DNA from: Desulfatibacillum aliphaticivorans DSM 15576
GTDB lineage: Bacteria; Desulfobacterota; Desulfobacteria; Desulfobacterales; Desulfatibacillaceae
Assembly (NCBI RefSeq): GCF_000429905.1
Contig: NZ_AUCT01000018.1
Location: 62,001 to 126,000, forward strand
Direction of reading: 5' to 3'
DNA: 64,000 nt
The position numbers and the translations under genes are program-made. The notes beneath the pieces were generated by a model. It saw only the letters and a list, made by a program, of their open reading frames with translations, made no database searches and was not told where the DNA came from. Shown one piece after another: positions 16,313-25,020 of this stretch (positions within the stretch are counted from its first letter, which is position 1; the number at the start of each line of letters is the position of its first letter).

Positions 16313-16957
16313 TTAATACCCCAGTTCCTCGGCCACGATAACCACGCTGATATCCGTGAGCATGGGTTTGCGGTGCAGGATGGTGGTTATCCGGCAGACG
16401 CGGGACGGAGAGTTGCAGTCCACGCAAATTCCGGTTTCTGCGCAGGGCGTTTCCATATTCAGGCTTTTGGCGCGCATGGGCGCGGCCACGGTGTGCACTC
16501 TGTCTATGGCTGCATGGAGGTCCTTGCAGATTTTATTGGCGCCGGCCACAATCACGACCTTTTTGGGACCGAAGGACATGGCGTTGGTCCGGTTGCCGCA
16601 GCCGTCCACATTGACTATTTCGCCGGTCACGGAAATTCCGTTGGCCGAGCATAAAAAGCAGTCGGTCAGGCTTTGCTGGCGGCGGAATTCCAGGCTTTTC
16701 TCAAAGGGAAGCGAAGGATCGTTATGATCCAGGATGGTTTTCCCCTGCTCTTTCAGGGCTTCAATCAGGCCCATATCCCGGGTGGTCGAGGAGCCGCCGA
16801 AGCCGAAAGTTTCGTATTGGGAAATCATTTTAAGGATTAATTCTTTGGCTTCCTGGGACGTCTTGCAAAGGTGGGCGTCAAAAGCGTGCTTTTTAAGATT
16901 GTTGACGCATTTTTCCCCGGTTTTTTCCCACAGCCATTTCCGATAATCTTCAGCCAT
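16313..16957 (-). CDS. LUD-domain protein (lactate-utilisation LutC/DUF162-like)
   Basis: 214 residues. The pattern FGGSSTTRDMGLIEALKEQGKTILDHND, then CFLCSANGISVTGEIVNVDGCGNRTNAMSFGPKKVVIVAGANKI and a late CVDCNSPSRVCR is that of the LUD superfamily, related to LutB/LutC. Cysteine-containing LUD proteins of this length are common in anaerobes and are poorly characterised; a redox or phosphotransfer role is suggested by homology only. Its stop codon abuts that of the dehydratase subunit (convergent, zero gap). The ATG follows GGGAGGCAGG. It forms an operon with the 60-residue gene upstream. Confidence 0.82.
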   Translation of the reverse strand: MAEDYRKWLWEKTGEKCVNNLKKHAFDAHLCKTSQEAKELILKMISQYETFGFGGSSTTRDMGLIEALKEQGKTILDHNDPSLPFEKSLEFRRQQSLTDCFLCSANGISVTGEIVNVDGCGNRTNAMSFGPKKVVIVAGANKICKDLHAAIDRVHTVAAPMRAKSLNMETPCAETGICVDCNSPSRVCRITTILHRKPMLTDISVVIVAEELGY

Positions 16958-16990
16958 CGTCCTGCCTCCCTGGTCTTGCAGATAATAAAG

Positions 16991-17173
16991 TTATTCCGGA
17001 GGGACCTCGTCGCCGGGAGTCTCTCCAATATCTTCCATAATTTGTAATATGCGTTTGTAGGATTGATCCAGAACAATATCGGGCGAAGATTTTTCACTGC
17101 CGCCCCTGGCGTAATCCCTTGCAATTTGAATGGCTTGTTTCAGCGCCATTTGTTTCATTTTCCGAGTCGCCAT
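16991..17173 (-). CDS. 60-residue hypothetical protein
   Basis: Good ribosome-binding site (GGAGGGG seven bases before the ATG) and 34 bp upstream of the LUD gene on the same strand. Basic, amphipathic helical N-terminus (MATRKMKQMALKQAIQIARDYARGG) and acidic C-terminus (GETPGDEVPPE). No named family recognised; the helix could bind a partner or nucleic acid. Translation is likely from the start signal and the operon setting. Confidence 0.55.
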   Translation of the reverse strand: MATRKMKQMALKQAIQIARDYARGGSEKSSPDIVLDQSYKRILQIMEDIGETPGDEVPPE

Positions 17174-17325
17174 AGAGCATCCCCTCCAGGTTGTATACGG
17201 CTGCGTAAGTTAACTTCAGAAAACAAACACGAATGCCATTGGATATCACCGCCTTGCTGGGGCAGTCAATCCCGGTCTTATTTTAAAATGGAGCAAAAAC
17301 AAAAAACAGCAGGCGTAGAAGGAAA

Positions 17326-17354
17326 AAGGGAGCCCCAATGGGCGGGGCTCCCTT
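17326..17354 (-). terminator. Terminator of the metVF-hdr operon
   Basis: Read on the minus strand: AAGGGAGCCCC / GGGGCTCCCTT stem of 11 bp with a 7-nt loop, followed by TTTTT. It begins 9 bases after the HdrD-like stop. Confidence 0.9.
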
Positions 17355-17362
17355 GGATCTAT

Positions 17363-18682
17363 CTAGTACATGGGCGTGAAATCAGCCACATTTACTTCTT
17401 TCAGATCGTCTCCCAGGTATTCCCGTTCCTGGGGACCGAGAACTCCGAGGGAAAGACAAATCAGGGTCCACAGGTGAACCGTGTGGTACGGAGCATCGTA
17501 ATGCTCTTGCAGGTCATGGACCTGGGCGTGGCAGTTATGGCAAGGCGTGATGGCGTAATTTGCGCCGGTGGCCAGGATCTGGTTCAGCTTAAGCCGGCCG
17601 TATTCCCGGCGTTCATCGGCGTATCCGCTTTGCAGAAAGCCGCCGCCGCCGCCGCAGCAGAAGTTATTGGAGCGGTTGGGGGTCATGTCCACGAAGTTTT
17701 CTTCGCCGACAACAGACTTGACCACAAAACGCAGGTCTTCCGCCACGGGATCGCCAAAGGACTTCCTCACGAGCTGGCAGGGATCCTGAACCGTAAACTT
17801 GATTTTCAGGTCCTTGTTCCAGTCGGAGTTTACCTTAAGTTTGCCTTCGCGAATCCACTGTGCGTAGTATTGGATGATGCTCTTTACTTCAAACTTGTGC
17901 TCGACACCGTATTTTTTCAGTCCGGCCCGGACTGCGAATAGTTCGTGGCCTCATTCGGTGTTGAGCCAGACCTTGCACCCAAGGTCGTCAACGGCTTTGG
18001 CCTTGACCTCCGTAATGTGCTTCCAGGCGTCGTCGTCCGCCAGAAACATGCAGTAGTTCTCGGCAGCCCAGCCCTTGGTTCCGTAAGTCCAATCAGCGCC
18101 GACCAGGTGCAGGATCTTCCACAGGGGCACCATTTCATCAGGCTCGGTCACAGGTTCGCGGGAGTTCTGGTTCAGGAAAAAGTAAGCGCCTTCCTTGTTG
18201 ATGGGCGCCTGCATATCCTTGAATTCCGGTTGGGCTTCCCGGTATTCTTCCAGGACGTCTTCCACCACAAACTGGAAGTCTTCTTCGTTGGTTCCCATGG
18301 CGCTGCATGTATCGCTGCGCAGAGCCATGTCGCAGGAGGCCAGGATGCCCTTGGGGCGGTCTTCCCTGGGCACCTGTTGCCGTGCGTTGAAAACCAACTG
18401 GGGAATGTCGATTTTCATGGGGCATACGTAGATGCAGCGCTGGCACATGGAGCAGCACCAGATCCAAGGAGAATTGATGATTTCCTCGTCCATGCCGAGG
18501 GCTGCCATGCGCAGGAGCTTTCTGGGATCCATGTCATGAAGCCCGGTGGCCGGACAACCCGAGGAGCAGGCGCCGCAGGTCAGGCAGAGATTCAGGTTTC
18601 CGCCTTCAGGCAGAATCTCCATGACCTTGTCTTTAAGGGTGCTCCCCTTTTTTTTGGTTAATTTGATTACTTCTTCTGCCAT
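17363..18682 (-). CDS. HdrD-like iron-sulfur protein, selenoprotein (Sec244)
   Basis: 439 residues if UGA at 17951-17953 is read as selenocysteine; the frame continues without shift to 17363. The N-terminal half has two 4Fe-4S motifs (CLTCGACSSGCP, CCSMCQRCIYVCP), as in HdrC. The C-terminal half carries CCG-type domains, as in HdrB, including CCGGGGGFLQ and CHNC. The UGA falls in LNTE-Sec-GHELFAV, where related CCG proteins have Cys (NTECGHE). A stem-loop 16 nt downstream fits a bacterial SECIS. It should take part in thiol/disulfide or flavin-linked electron transfer with the HdrA-like proteins upstream. As a plain annotation this would be split or called a pseudogene. GGAGGAAAATCGT precedes the ATG. 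Last gene of the operon. Confidence 0.88.
17918..17953 (-). other. UGA(Sec) codon with candidate SECIS hairpin in the HdrD-like gene
   Basis: UGA at 17951-17953 (minus strand), a 16-nt spacer, then the stem CAGTCC (17934-17929) / GGACTG (17923-17918) around the loop GGGCC. Spacing, stem length and a G at the start of the loop match the minimal bacterial SECIS layout. Confidence 0.75.
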
Positions 18683-18753
18683 ACGATTTTCCTCCCGTTC
18701 ATTTGGGCGCGGGGCGCGCCCATGCGCGCCCCGCGTTTGGCAAGCCCTCAGCT

Positions 18754-20352
18754 TCAGGAACCGGCCTTTTTAATGGATCTTTCCAATTCCACAGAAATTT
18801 CCGAGAACGTTCTACCCATATTGTTGGCAAGAGATGCGCACACCAGGCGGTCTTCCGGCATGCCTACGGCGGCCAGCATCTTCTTGAGTTCTTCAGCTCT
18901 CCAGGAAGCGTACAGAGCGCCCTTGTCGGACTTGCAGTTGCCGTTGTGGCAGGTGAGCAGCATGACGCCCTCAGCACCTTGCACAAAAGCGTCCATCACA
19001 TAGTCCATGTCGATCTTGCCGGCGCAAGGCACTTCAATGGCCTGGAGTCCGGCGGGAACCCTGTAGCCGAAAGTCTTGGCCATTTTCATGGCTTCCAATC
19101 CGCTGTTCTTGCAGCAGAAGGCCACGATCCAGGGGCTCTTGCCCGCGGAACCCTGGCCGTCTTTAATAGCTTGAGCCATGGCGTCGTCGGCGTAGTCGCC
19201 CAGTTGGATGGCGTCGTTGGGGCATTCGCTGGCGCAGATGCCGCAGCCCTGACAGGCGGATTCGGCGATGATGGCCCGGGAATCCCAGTAGATGGCGCCA
19301 TGGGGGCAGCAACGGTAGCAGGTAAGGCACACGGTGCACTTGTCCACGTCCACGAAGGCGGTGTTGGAAGGAACTTCCAAATTGCCGTCGCCCAGGAACT
19401 TTTTCACTTCCAGAGCCACATTGCCTGCGTCTTCAAGACCCTGCTCAAAAGAAAGAAGGTCGCGGGATGCGCCGGCCAGGTAGATGCCCAAACGGGTGGA
19501 CTTGACCGGGAAGTAATGGACGTTGTCAGGTTGCAGGAAGCCGTTTTTGTCAGCTTCGATTTCCAGGGGAACGGCCAGGGCGGCGTTGTCTTCATCAGCC
19601 AGGATGGCTTCTTCGACAACCACCAGGTCAGGCTGCACTTCCACCTGCTGCCTGAGGACCGGATCCAGAATGGAAATGGTCATGGCGTCGCCAGTCGTCA
19701 CCTGAGGGGTTTCCTTGGTTTTGAAATAGATGACGCCTTCCTGGCGGGCCTGTGCATACAGGGCGTCCAGGCCGTCGGCGGCCAGCTTGATGTCGCCCAC
19801 GAATACATAAGCGTCGGTGTCAGCGACCTTGGTCAGGGCGGTGAGGCTGTCCAGGACCCTCTGCATGACCAGGGGGTTGCCTTCCTGGCCGAATCCGACC
19901 AAAAAGGCCACAGTCTTGCCGGCTTCCAGCTTGCCTTCGGCCAGCATGGCTTCCAGTTCGGACTGGGACACGACCTTGGGGCCCAGTTCCAGGCCGTAAG
20001 CGTCGTTCAGCACTGTCGTGGTGAGGCCGGTGGCCACCACGATGGCGCCGAAGGTTTTTTCCACTGCGGCGTCGCCGGTCTTGAGGGTGACCTCAAAGTT
20101 TCCGGGAACCCCCTTCACATCGGCGGCCACGGTGTTCGTCATGATTTCGATATTGGCGTTGGCTTCGGCTTTTGCCGTCAGATCGGCGACTGCGCCGTCT
20201 TTGGCTTCTTGGGCGACCTTGTCTTCCTTGCTCGTCAGAACAACTTTGTAGCCTTGTCCGGCAACTTCCAGCGCCGCGGCTACGCCAGCCGTCCCGCCGC
20301 CGATGACCAACACGTCGGTAGCGATCTGGATGATTTTCTTGTCTGCATTCAT
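18754..20352 (-). CDS. HdrA-like flavoprotein fused to 2[4Fe-4S] ferredoxin and MvhD domain
   Basis: 532 residues. The N-terminal FAD/NAD fold (VLVIGGGTAGVAAALEVAGQG) is followed by a pyridine-nucleotide-disulfide-like region, two 4Fe-4S motifs at about 345-395 (CTVCLTCYRCCP, CQGCGICASECP) and a C-terminal MvhD-type [2Fe-2S] domain (FCCKNSG, VPCAGKID, LTCHNGNCK). This QmoB-like/HdrA-MvhD fusion channels electrons between the HdrA flavin and partners. Its ATG overlaps the stop of the upstream hdrA by 4 bp (ATGA), implying translational coupling. Known in MetVF-Hdr-MvhD complexes of acetogens, here in one polypeptide. Confidence 0.9.
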   Translation of the reverse strand: MNADKKIIQIATDVLVIGGGTAGVAAALEVAGQGYKVVLTSKEDKVAQEAKDGAVADLTAKAEANANIEIMTNTVAADVKGVPGNFEVTLKTGDAAVEKTFGAIVVATGLTTTVLNDAYGLELGPKVVSQSELEAMLAEGKLEAGKTVAFLVGFGQEGNPLVMQRVLDSLTALTKVADTDAYVFVGDIKLAADGLDALYAQARQEGVIYFKTKETPQVTTGDAMTISILDPVLRQQVEVQPDLVVVEEAILADEDNAALAVPLEIEADKNGFLQPDNVHYFPVKSTRLGIYLAGASRDLLSFEQGLEDAGNVALEVKKFLGDGNLEVPSNTAFVDVDKCTVCLTCYRCCPHGAIYWDSRAIIAESACQGCGICASECPNDAIQLGDYADDAMAQAIKDGQGSAGKSPWIVAFCCKNSGLEAMKMAKTFGYRVPAGLQAIEVPCAGKIDMDYVMDAFVQGAEGVMLLTCHNGNCKSDKGALYASWRAEELKKMLAAVGMPEDRLVCASLANNMGRTFSEISVELERSIKKAGS

Positions 20353-21566
20353 TTGGTCACCCCTATGTATTTAAGCGCTTCGGAGGCCGCAAATCCCGCC
20401 TGGGCCATGGAAGCTGGAATGTTTTTAGGTCCTGCGGCCGTTCCCGCCAGGAATACGCCTTCGCCCTTTTCAACCAGGAAGCCGTCCTGATCCTGGTCCA
20501 GGGAGAACAGTTCCGCGACCTGAGCGTTGTCTTCCCCGGGGGTGATGCCGATGGAGAGAACCAGCAGGTCAAAGATTTCGTCCTTGCGTTCGCCGGTGTC
20601 TTCATCGGCGTAGGAAAGGCGCATGCGGCCTTCTTCCTCCGGGTACACGTCCACGGGGATGTTCCGCACAAAGCCGAGTTCTTCCTTGCACTGGGTGTAG
20701 AAAGCGGGGAAGTTCTTTCCGATGCTCTGGATGTCCATGTAAAAGACTTTCACTTCCGCTTCGGGATTGGCGTACTTGATCTTACGGGCCATGCGCAGGC
20801 CGTAAGCGCAGCACACCTGGCTGCACCACAGGTTGCCAAGGCGGGCGTCCCGGCTGCCGACGCACTGGATGAACGCGGTCTTGGCAGGGGGATTGAGGTC
20901 CGAGGGACGAACCACCTGGCCTTTTTGACGAATCAGGGCTTCCAGTTCCATGCCCGTGATCACGTTATCGCGCACGCCGTAGCCGTAGGTGGGCTTTTTG
21001 GTCGCGTCAAAGGGGGTGAACCCGGTGGCTACGACCACGGTGTCGGCGTTGATTTTCTTTTTGGTCGCCTTGGCGTCCAGGTTGATGGCGCCTTTGGGGC
21101 AAACGCCCGCCAGTTTGGCGGCGTCCACGTCCTTGGCGGCATCGGCGCAAATGGCGTACAGCGGGGTATTGTTCTTGGAGTATCCGCGAACCACCGCGCC
21201 GGTATTGCGGAATTCCTGAAAGCATTCTCCGCAGTTATCGCATTTTTCCGCATCAATGTAAGCAGGGGCCACGTCCAGGGAAGCGGTGAATTTTCCGCCT
21301 TTATCCACTTTGGCCACGGCGGCGCCCAGGGTCACATTAATCCGGGGTTCACTAACCACCTGAGCCAGCATTTTGTCCACAGAGCAAGCGCCGCACTTTA
21401 CGCATTCATCGGTCGCCTTGCAGCAGTAGCTGATGCTGTGCCCGCCCAAGAAGGGACTTTTTTCCACAAGCTCCACGTCAACCTGGCTCTGGGCGAGTTC
21501 CCAGGCCGCTGTCAGACCTGCTATGCCGCCGCCAATGACAAGAGCTTTTTTCGGTTTGTCAGTCAA
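20349..21566 (-). CDS. HdrA/QmoA-like FAD- and FeS-containing subunit
   Basis: 405 residues. The start is a TTG at 21564-21566 with AAGGAG seven bases upstream. The GGGIAGLTAAWELAQ FAD motif, the family cysteine cluster CCKATDECVKCGAC (about residues 48-62), the CDNCGECFQE segment and IQCVGSRDA...CSQVCCAYGLRMA identify the HdrA/QmoA group. It binds FAD and iron-sulfur clusters and is the usual site of flavin-based electron bifurcation or confurcation in Hdr complexes. It lies between metF and the HdrA/MvhD fusion gene. The short length (no long N-terminal extension) is QmoA-like. Confidence 0.9.
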   Translation of the reverse strand: MTDKPKKALVIGGGIAGLTAAWELAQSQVDVELVEKSPFLGGHSISYCCKATDECVKCGACSVDKMLAQVVSEPRINVTLGAAVAKVDKGGKFTASLDVAPAYIDAEKCDNCGECFQEFRNTGAVVRGYSKNNTPLYAICADAAKDVDAAKLAGVCPKGAINLDAKATKKKINADTVVVATGFTPFDATKKPTYGYGVRDNVITGMELEALIRQKGQVVRPSDLNPPAKTAFIQCVGSRDARLGNLWCSQVCCAYGLRMARKIKYANPEAEVKVFYMDIQSIGKNFPAFYTQCKEELGFVRNIPVDVYPEEEGRMRLSYADEDTGERKDEIFDLLVLSIGITPGEDNAQVAELFSLDQDQDGFLVEKGEGVFLAGTAAGPKNIPASMAQAGFAASEALKYIGVTK

Positions 21567-21653
21567 TTGCTTTCTCCTTCGATACTCCCTGCCCGAGTTG
21601 GGCTTTTCGCCCGGGGCAGGTCTTGCGCGTCATGAAACCAGCACACTTGCCAT

Positions 21654-22586
21654 TTATACCACAGGCCGCGGCAACACTTTGGCCCGTTCGGCGATTTCAG
21701 GAACCTTGTGCTCCCACTCGATAGCCATGAGATGGACGCCGGCGATGCCCTTCATTTCCTTGAACTCTTCAATCTGCTCGCAGGCGATCTTGATGCCCTC
21801 GTCGGCCACCTTGCCTTTTTCCGCGCCCTGGAGCCTTTTAATGATCTCGTCGGGCACGTCCATGCCGGGCACACGGTTTTTCATGTATTTCGCCATACCC
21901 ACGCTCTTCATGGGGGTGACGCCGGCCAGGATGTAGACCTTTTCGGTCAGACCCATATCATTGGCCTGGGCGACCCACGTACGGAATTTTTCCATGTTGA
22001 AGATGCACTGGGTCTGGATGAAGTCCACGCCTGCGGCTATTTTTTTCGCCAGCCTGTGGACGCGCCATTCAAAAGGTTCTGCAAAGGGGTTGGCGGCGCC
22101 GCCGATGAACATTTTGGGGGGTTCTTCGATTTCCGCTCCGCCCTGGAAGACGCCCTCATCGCGCATTTTTTTAATCATGTTGATGAGCTGGGTGGAGTCA
22201 ACGTCGAACACGCCCTTGGCGCCGGGATGGTCGCCGAACTGCATGTGGTCGCCGGAAAGGCAAAGAATGTTATTGATGCCCATGGCGTAAGCGCCCAGGA
22301 TGTCGCCCTGCATGGCGAGACGGTTCCTGTCGCGGCACACCATCTGATAATTGGGCTCCAGGCCTTCTTCCTTGGCGATGATGGAGGCGGCCCAGCTGGA
22401 CATACGCACCATAGCGGTTTGGTTGTCAGTGATATTTACTAGGTCCACGTTGCCCTTGAGGGGTTTGGCCTTTTCCCGCACATGCTCAACGCTGGAACCA
22501 CGCGGGGGCCCAAGTTCTCCTGTGAAGGCGAAGTGTCCCGCTCTTAAAATTCTTTCCAGTTTGCTGTTTGACTTGAATTCAGCCAT
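21654..22586 (-). CDS. metF: Methylenetetrahydrofolate reductase, MetF
   Basis: 310 residues from the ATG at 22584-22586, chosen because GAAGGAAAAGGAT precedes it. TIM-barrel MetF pattern: FTGELGPPRGSS, VDLVNITDNQ, LSGDHMQFGDHPGAKGVFDVDSTQLI, GGAANPFAEP, DFIQTQCIF and GVTPMKS. In the methyl branch of the Wood-Ljungdahl pathway it interconverts methylene- and methyl-THF, in either direction for a sulfate reducer. It lies 69 bp downstream of metV and upstream of hdrA, the gene order of bifurcating MetFV-Hdr complexes. Confidence 0.95.
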   Translation of the reverse strand: MAEFKSNSKLERILRAGHFAFTGELGPPRGSSVEHVREKAKPLKGNVDLVNITDNQTAMVRMSSWAASIIAKEEGLEPNYQMVCRDRNRLAMQGDILGAYAMGINNILCLSGDHMQFGDHPGAKGVFDVDSTQLINMIKKMRDEGVFQGGAEIEEPPKMFIGGAANPFAEPFEWRVHRLAKKIAAGVDFIQTQCIFNMEKFRTWVAQANDMGLTEKVYILAGVTPMKSVGMAKYMKNRVPGMDVPDEIIKRLQGAEKGKVADEGIKIACEQIEEFKEMKGIAGVHLMAIEWEHKVPEIAERAKVLPRPVV

Positions 22587-22655
22587 ATCCTTTTCCTTCT
22601 CGCTTTCTTGCCGCAAAGCAAATGAAAGCCCCGGCCTGTAAAGGCCAAGGGCGGG

Positions 22656-23339
22656 CTATTTGTCGCTGAAAGCGGCTTTGCGTTGTTCGTAACCGGGCTG
22701 GACAATGGTGCGCGGCACGTTATTGCGCCAATCCATTATCTCCGTCATTTTCAGGATGTTGTCCAGCCGACCCTGGCCGGCCAGCCTCTGATAAATGGCG
22801 TACCATGCGCAGGGTTGATCCTTGTTGATCTCGCAGCTGGTCTGGTTGGTGCCGCCGCAGGGACCGTTCATAAGGGATTTTGCGCACATGGTGATGGGAC
22901 AGATGCCCCCGGTGATGCCCAGCAGACAGTTACCGCAGGAACGGCATTTTTCTTCGTACCATCCCACATCTCTGTTGACCCCGATAAAGGTGGTGTTCAC
23001 CCCGGGGAGGACAGGTTTTGTCGGGTAGCGTTCCGCCATGAACTGCACCCCGGCTCCACAAGCCATAGATACAATAGCGTCGTACTGATCGACGATGTCG
23101 TCCAGTTCGGCCAAAAATTCCATGTCGCACTGTCTTTCGACCAGCGCGGCGCATGTTTCTACGGGCTTGCCAGCAACCTTGCGAGCCAGCATCAGTTCCT
23201 TGTTCAGGAGAGCGGCTTCTTTCTCGCCTCCTGCAAGGCACACGGCGACGCAAGTCTTACAACCAACGGTAAGAATCTTATCGTAACCGGCCAGCAGATC
23301 GCTGATTTCATCAAATGGTTTTCTTTCCGCAACTATCAT
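22656..23339 (-). CDS. metV: MetV, zinc-binding partner of MetF
   Basis: 227 residues with two cysteine-rich areas: GCKTCVAVCLAGGEKE at the N-terminus and KCRSCGNCLLGITGGICPITMCAKSLMNGPCGG at about 132-165, the MTHFR-C/MetV signature. MetV forms the MetFV heterodimer in acetogens and sulfate reducers and carries FeS or zinc sites. First gene of the operon, with GGAGG before its ATG and the divergent promoter at 23472-23500. Confidence 0.92.
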   Translation of the reverse strand: MIVAERKPFDEISDLLAGYDKILTVGCKTCVAVCLAGGEKEAALLNKELMLARKVAGKPVETCAALVERQCDMEFLAELDDIVDQYDAIVSMACGAGVQFMAERYPTKPVLPGVNTTFIGVNRDVGWYEEKCRSCGNCLLGITGGICPITMCAKSLMNGPCGGTNQTSCEINKDQPCAWYAIYQRLAGQGRLDNILKMTEIMDWRNNVPRTIVQPGYEQRKAAFSDK

Positions 23340-23471
23340 GATTCCTCCTGATCCGAATACACGCTGACCCGCTTGAGGCGGTCCTCAGAACGGGGCAAAA
23401 AAATTTCCCCCTCGCTTCAGCAGGCGCACGAATAGCCCGCGGCAGGAGGAAACGAATTTTCTCATTATGGG

Positions 23472-23500
23472 CGTATACCGGGCAAATGCTTGATTGTCAA
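23472..23500 (-). promoter_or_regulatory. Candidate promoter of the metV operon
   Basis: Minus strand TTGACA (23500-23495), a 17-bp spacer, TATACG (23477-23472). It faces the murA promoter; the two -35 boxes form the arms of a palindrome ATTGTCAA-N9-TTGACAAT (23493-23517). The 333-bp region between metV and murA holds nothing else I can name. Confidence 0.7.
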
Positions 23501-23509
23501 CCGTTTCAT

Positions 23510-23538
23510 TTGACAATTACCCCCGCCAGTCTTATGGT
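23510..23538 (+). promoter_or_regulatory. Candidate promoter of murA
   Basis: Plus strand TTGACA (23510-23515), a 17-bp spacer, TATGGT (23533-23538). The -35 box is inside the shared palindrome with the metV promoter. It would give a leader of about 130 nt. Confidence 0.65.
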
Positions 23539-23672
23539 AATCCCCGTTTGCAAACTTTTCGCCCCGCCGCCGAGCCTTATTCCTCTTTGATCCGGGCGGA
23601 GGGCCGTAGCAACTCCCCTTTATATCGGGATTTTGTCTAAAAAATTTTAGCTTGAAAGCATTTTTATAAATT

Positions 23673-24923
23673 ATGGATAAAATAATCGTGGAAGGCGGAA
23701 GAACCCTGTCCGGCGAGGTTCAGGTTTCCGGCGCGAAAAACGCAGCTTTGCCCATCCTGGCGGCCTCGCTTTTGGTGGACGGCTGGAATACCTTTTATAA
23801 TGTGCCTGAACTCCAGGACATCAACACCATAGGCCTCTTGCTGGAGCATTTGGGCGCCAAGGTGGAAAAAGACGGCCATACCATTAAAATCGACGCATCC
23901 GGCCTGTGCGAGACCGAAGCGCCTTACGACCTGGTGCGCAGAATGCGCGCCTCGGTGCTGGTTTTGGGCCCCTTGACCGCCAGGCTGAAAAAAGCCCGGG
24001 TCAGCCTGCCCGGAGGCTGCGCCATTGGCGCCAGGCCCATCGACCAGCATTTGCGCGGCCTGGAAATGCTGGGCGCCACGGTGGAGCTTTCCCACGGATA
24101 CGTGGAGGTGCAGGCCGAAAAATTGCGCGGCGCCGACATTTATCTGGACACCCCCACGGTCACAGGCACGGAAAACCTCATGATGGCCGCCTGCCTGGCC
24201 GAAGGCGTGACCATCCTGAGAAACGTGGCCAGGGAGCCTGAAATCGTGGCCCTGGCCGATCTCTTAAACCGCATGGGCGGCAAGGTGGAAGGCGCGGGAT
24301 CGCCGGTCCTCACCATTACGGGCGTAGAAGCCTTGAATCCCGTGGAATTCACCATCATCCCGGACAGAATCGAAGCGGGCACCTTCATGGTCGCCGCGGC
24401 CCTCACCGAAGGGGACGTCCTGGTTAAGGACGCCGTGCCCGCCCACTTGCAGGCCTTGATCAGTAAACTCAGGCTGGCAGGCGCTACGGTGACTGAGGAG
24501 GGCAACGGAATCCGGGTTCAGGGAAAACGCCCCATTTGCAGCGTAGACGTAAAAACCCTGCCCCATCCCGGCTTTCCCACGGATATGCAGGCCCAGTTCA
24601 TGGTTCTCATGACCACGGCCAAGGGCCTTTCGGTTATTGCGGAAACCATTTTTGAAAACAGATTCATCCATGTGAGCGAACTTGTGCGAATGGGGGCCAA
24701 CATCTCCATTTCGCAGAACAGTGCAGTGATCCGGGGAGTGAAACATCTGTCCGCAGCGCCGGTGATGGCCACCGACCTGCGGGCCAGTGCGTCCCTGATA
24801 CTTGCTGGTTTGATCGCCCAGGGAAGCACGGAAATCCACCGGGTCTACCACATAGACCGGGGATATGAATCCATCGAGCAGAAGTTCTCCCAATTGGGAG
24901 CCGCCGTCCGACGGGTCAAATAG
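23673..24923 (+). CDS. murA: UDP-N-acetylglucosamine 1-carboxyvinyltransferase
   Basis: 416 residues, normal length. First committed step of peptidoglycan synthesis: transfers enolpyruvate from PEP to UDP-GlcNAc. Lys22-Asn23 (SGAKNAALP) and the catalytic Cys116 in LPGGCAIGARP are present; this is the fosfomycin-sensitive form because the active-site residue is Cys rather than Asp. The ATG is in an AT-rich leader. The downstream comEC frame overlaps its end or follows within about 100 bp. Confidence 0.98.
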   Translation: MDKIIVEGGRTLSGEVQVSGAKNAALPILAASLLVDGWNTFYNVPELQDINTIGLLLEHLGAKVEKDGHTIKIDASGLCETEAPYDLVRRMRASVLVLGPLTARLKKARVSLPGGCAIGARPIDQHLRGLEMLGATVELSHGYVEVQAEKLRGADIYLDTPTVTGTENLMMAACLAEGVTILRNVAREPEIVALADLLNRMGGKVEGAGSPVLTITGVEALNPVEFTIIPDRIEAGTFMVAAALTEGDVLVKDAVPAHLQALISKLRLAGATVTEEGNGIRVQGKRPICSVDVKTLPHPGFPTDMQAQFMVLMTTAKGLSVIAETIFENRFIHVSELVRMGANISISQNSAVIRGVKHLSAAPVMATDLRASASLILAGLIAQGSTEIHRVYHIDRGYESIEQKFSQLGAAVRRVK

Positions 24924-25020
24924 CCTCCTTTTCCGCATTTGGGGAGGGCTTTCCAAAACCCGAAGTGCGGCGCGCCAAAATTTTTGCGCAATAAAACCCG
25001 GCCTGGCCTTGTCCAGGCCC

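Noticed and set aside
17363..17770. Separate 135-residue gene downstream of an HdrC-like gene
   Set aside because: Same frame as the upstream gene with one UGA; motifs and hairpin show one selenoprotein rather than two genes or a pseudogene.
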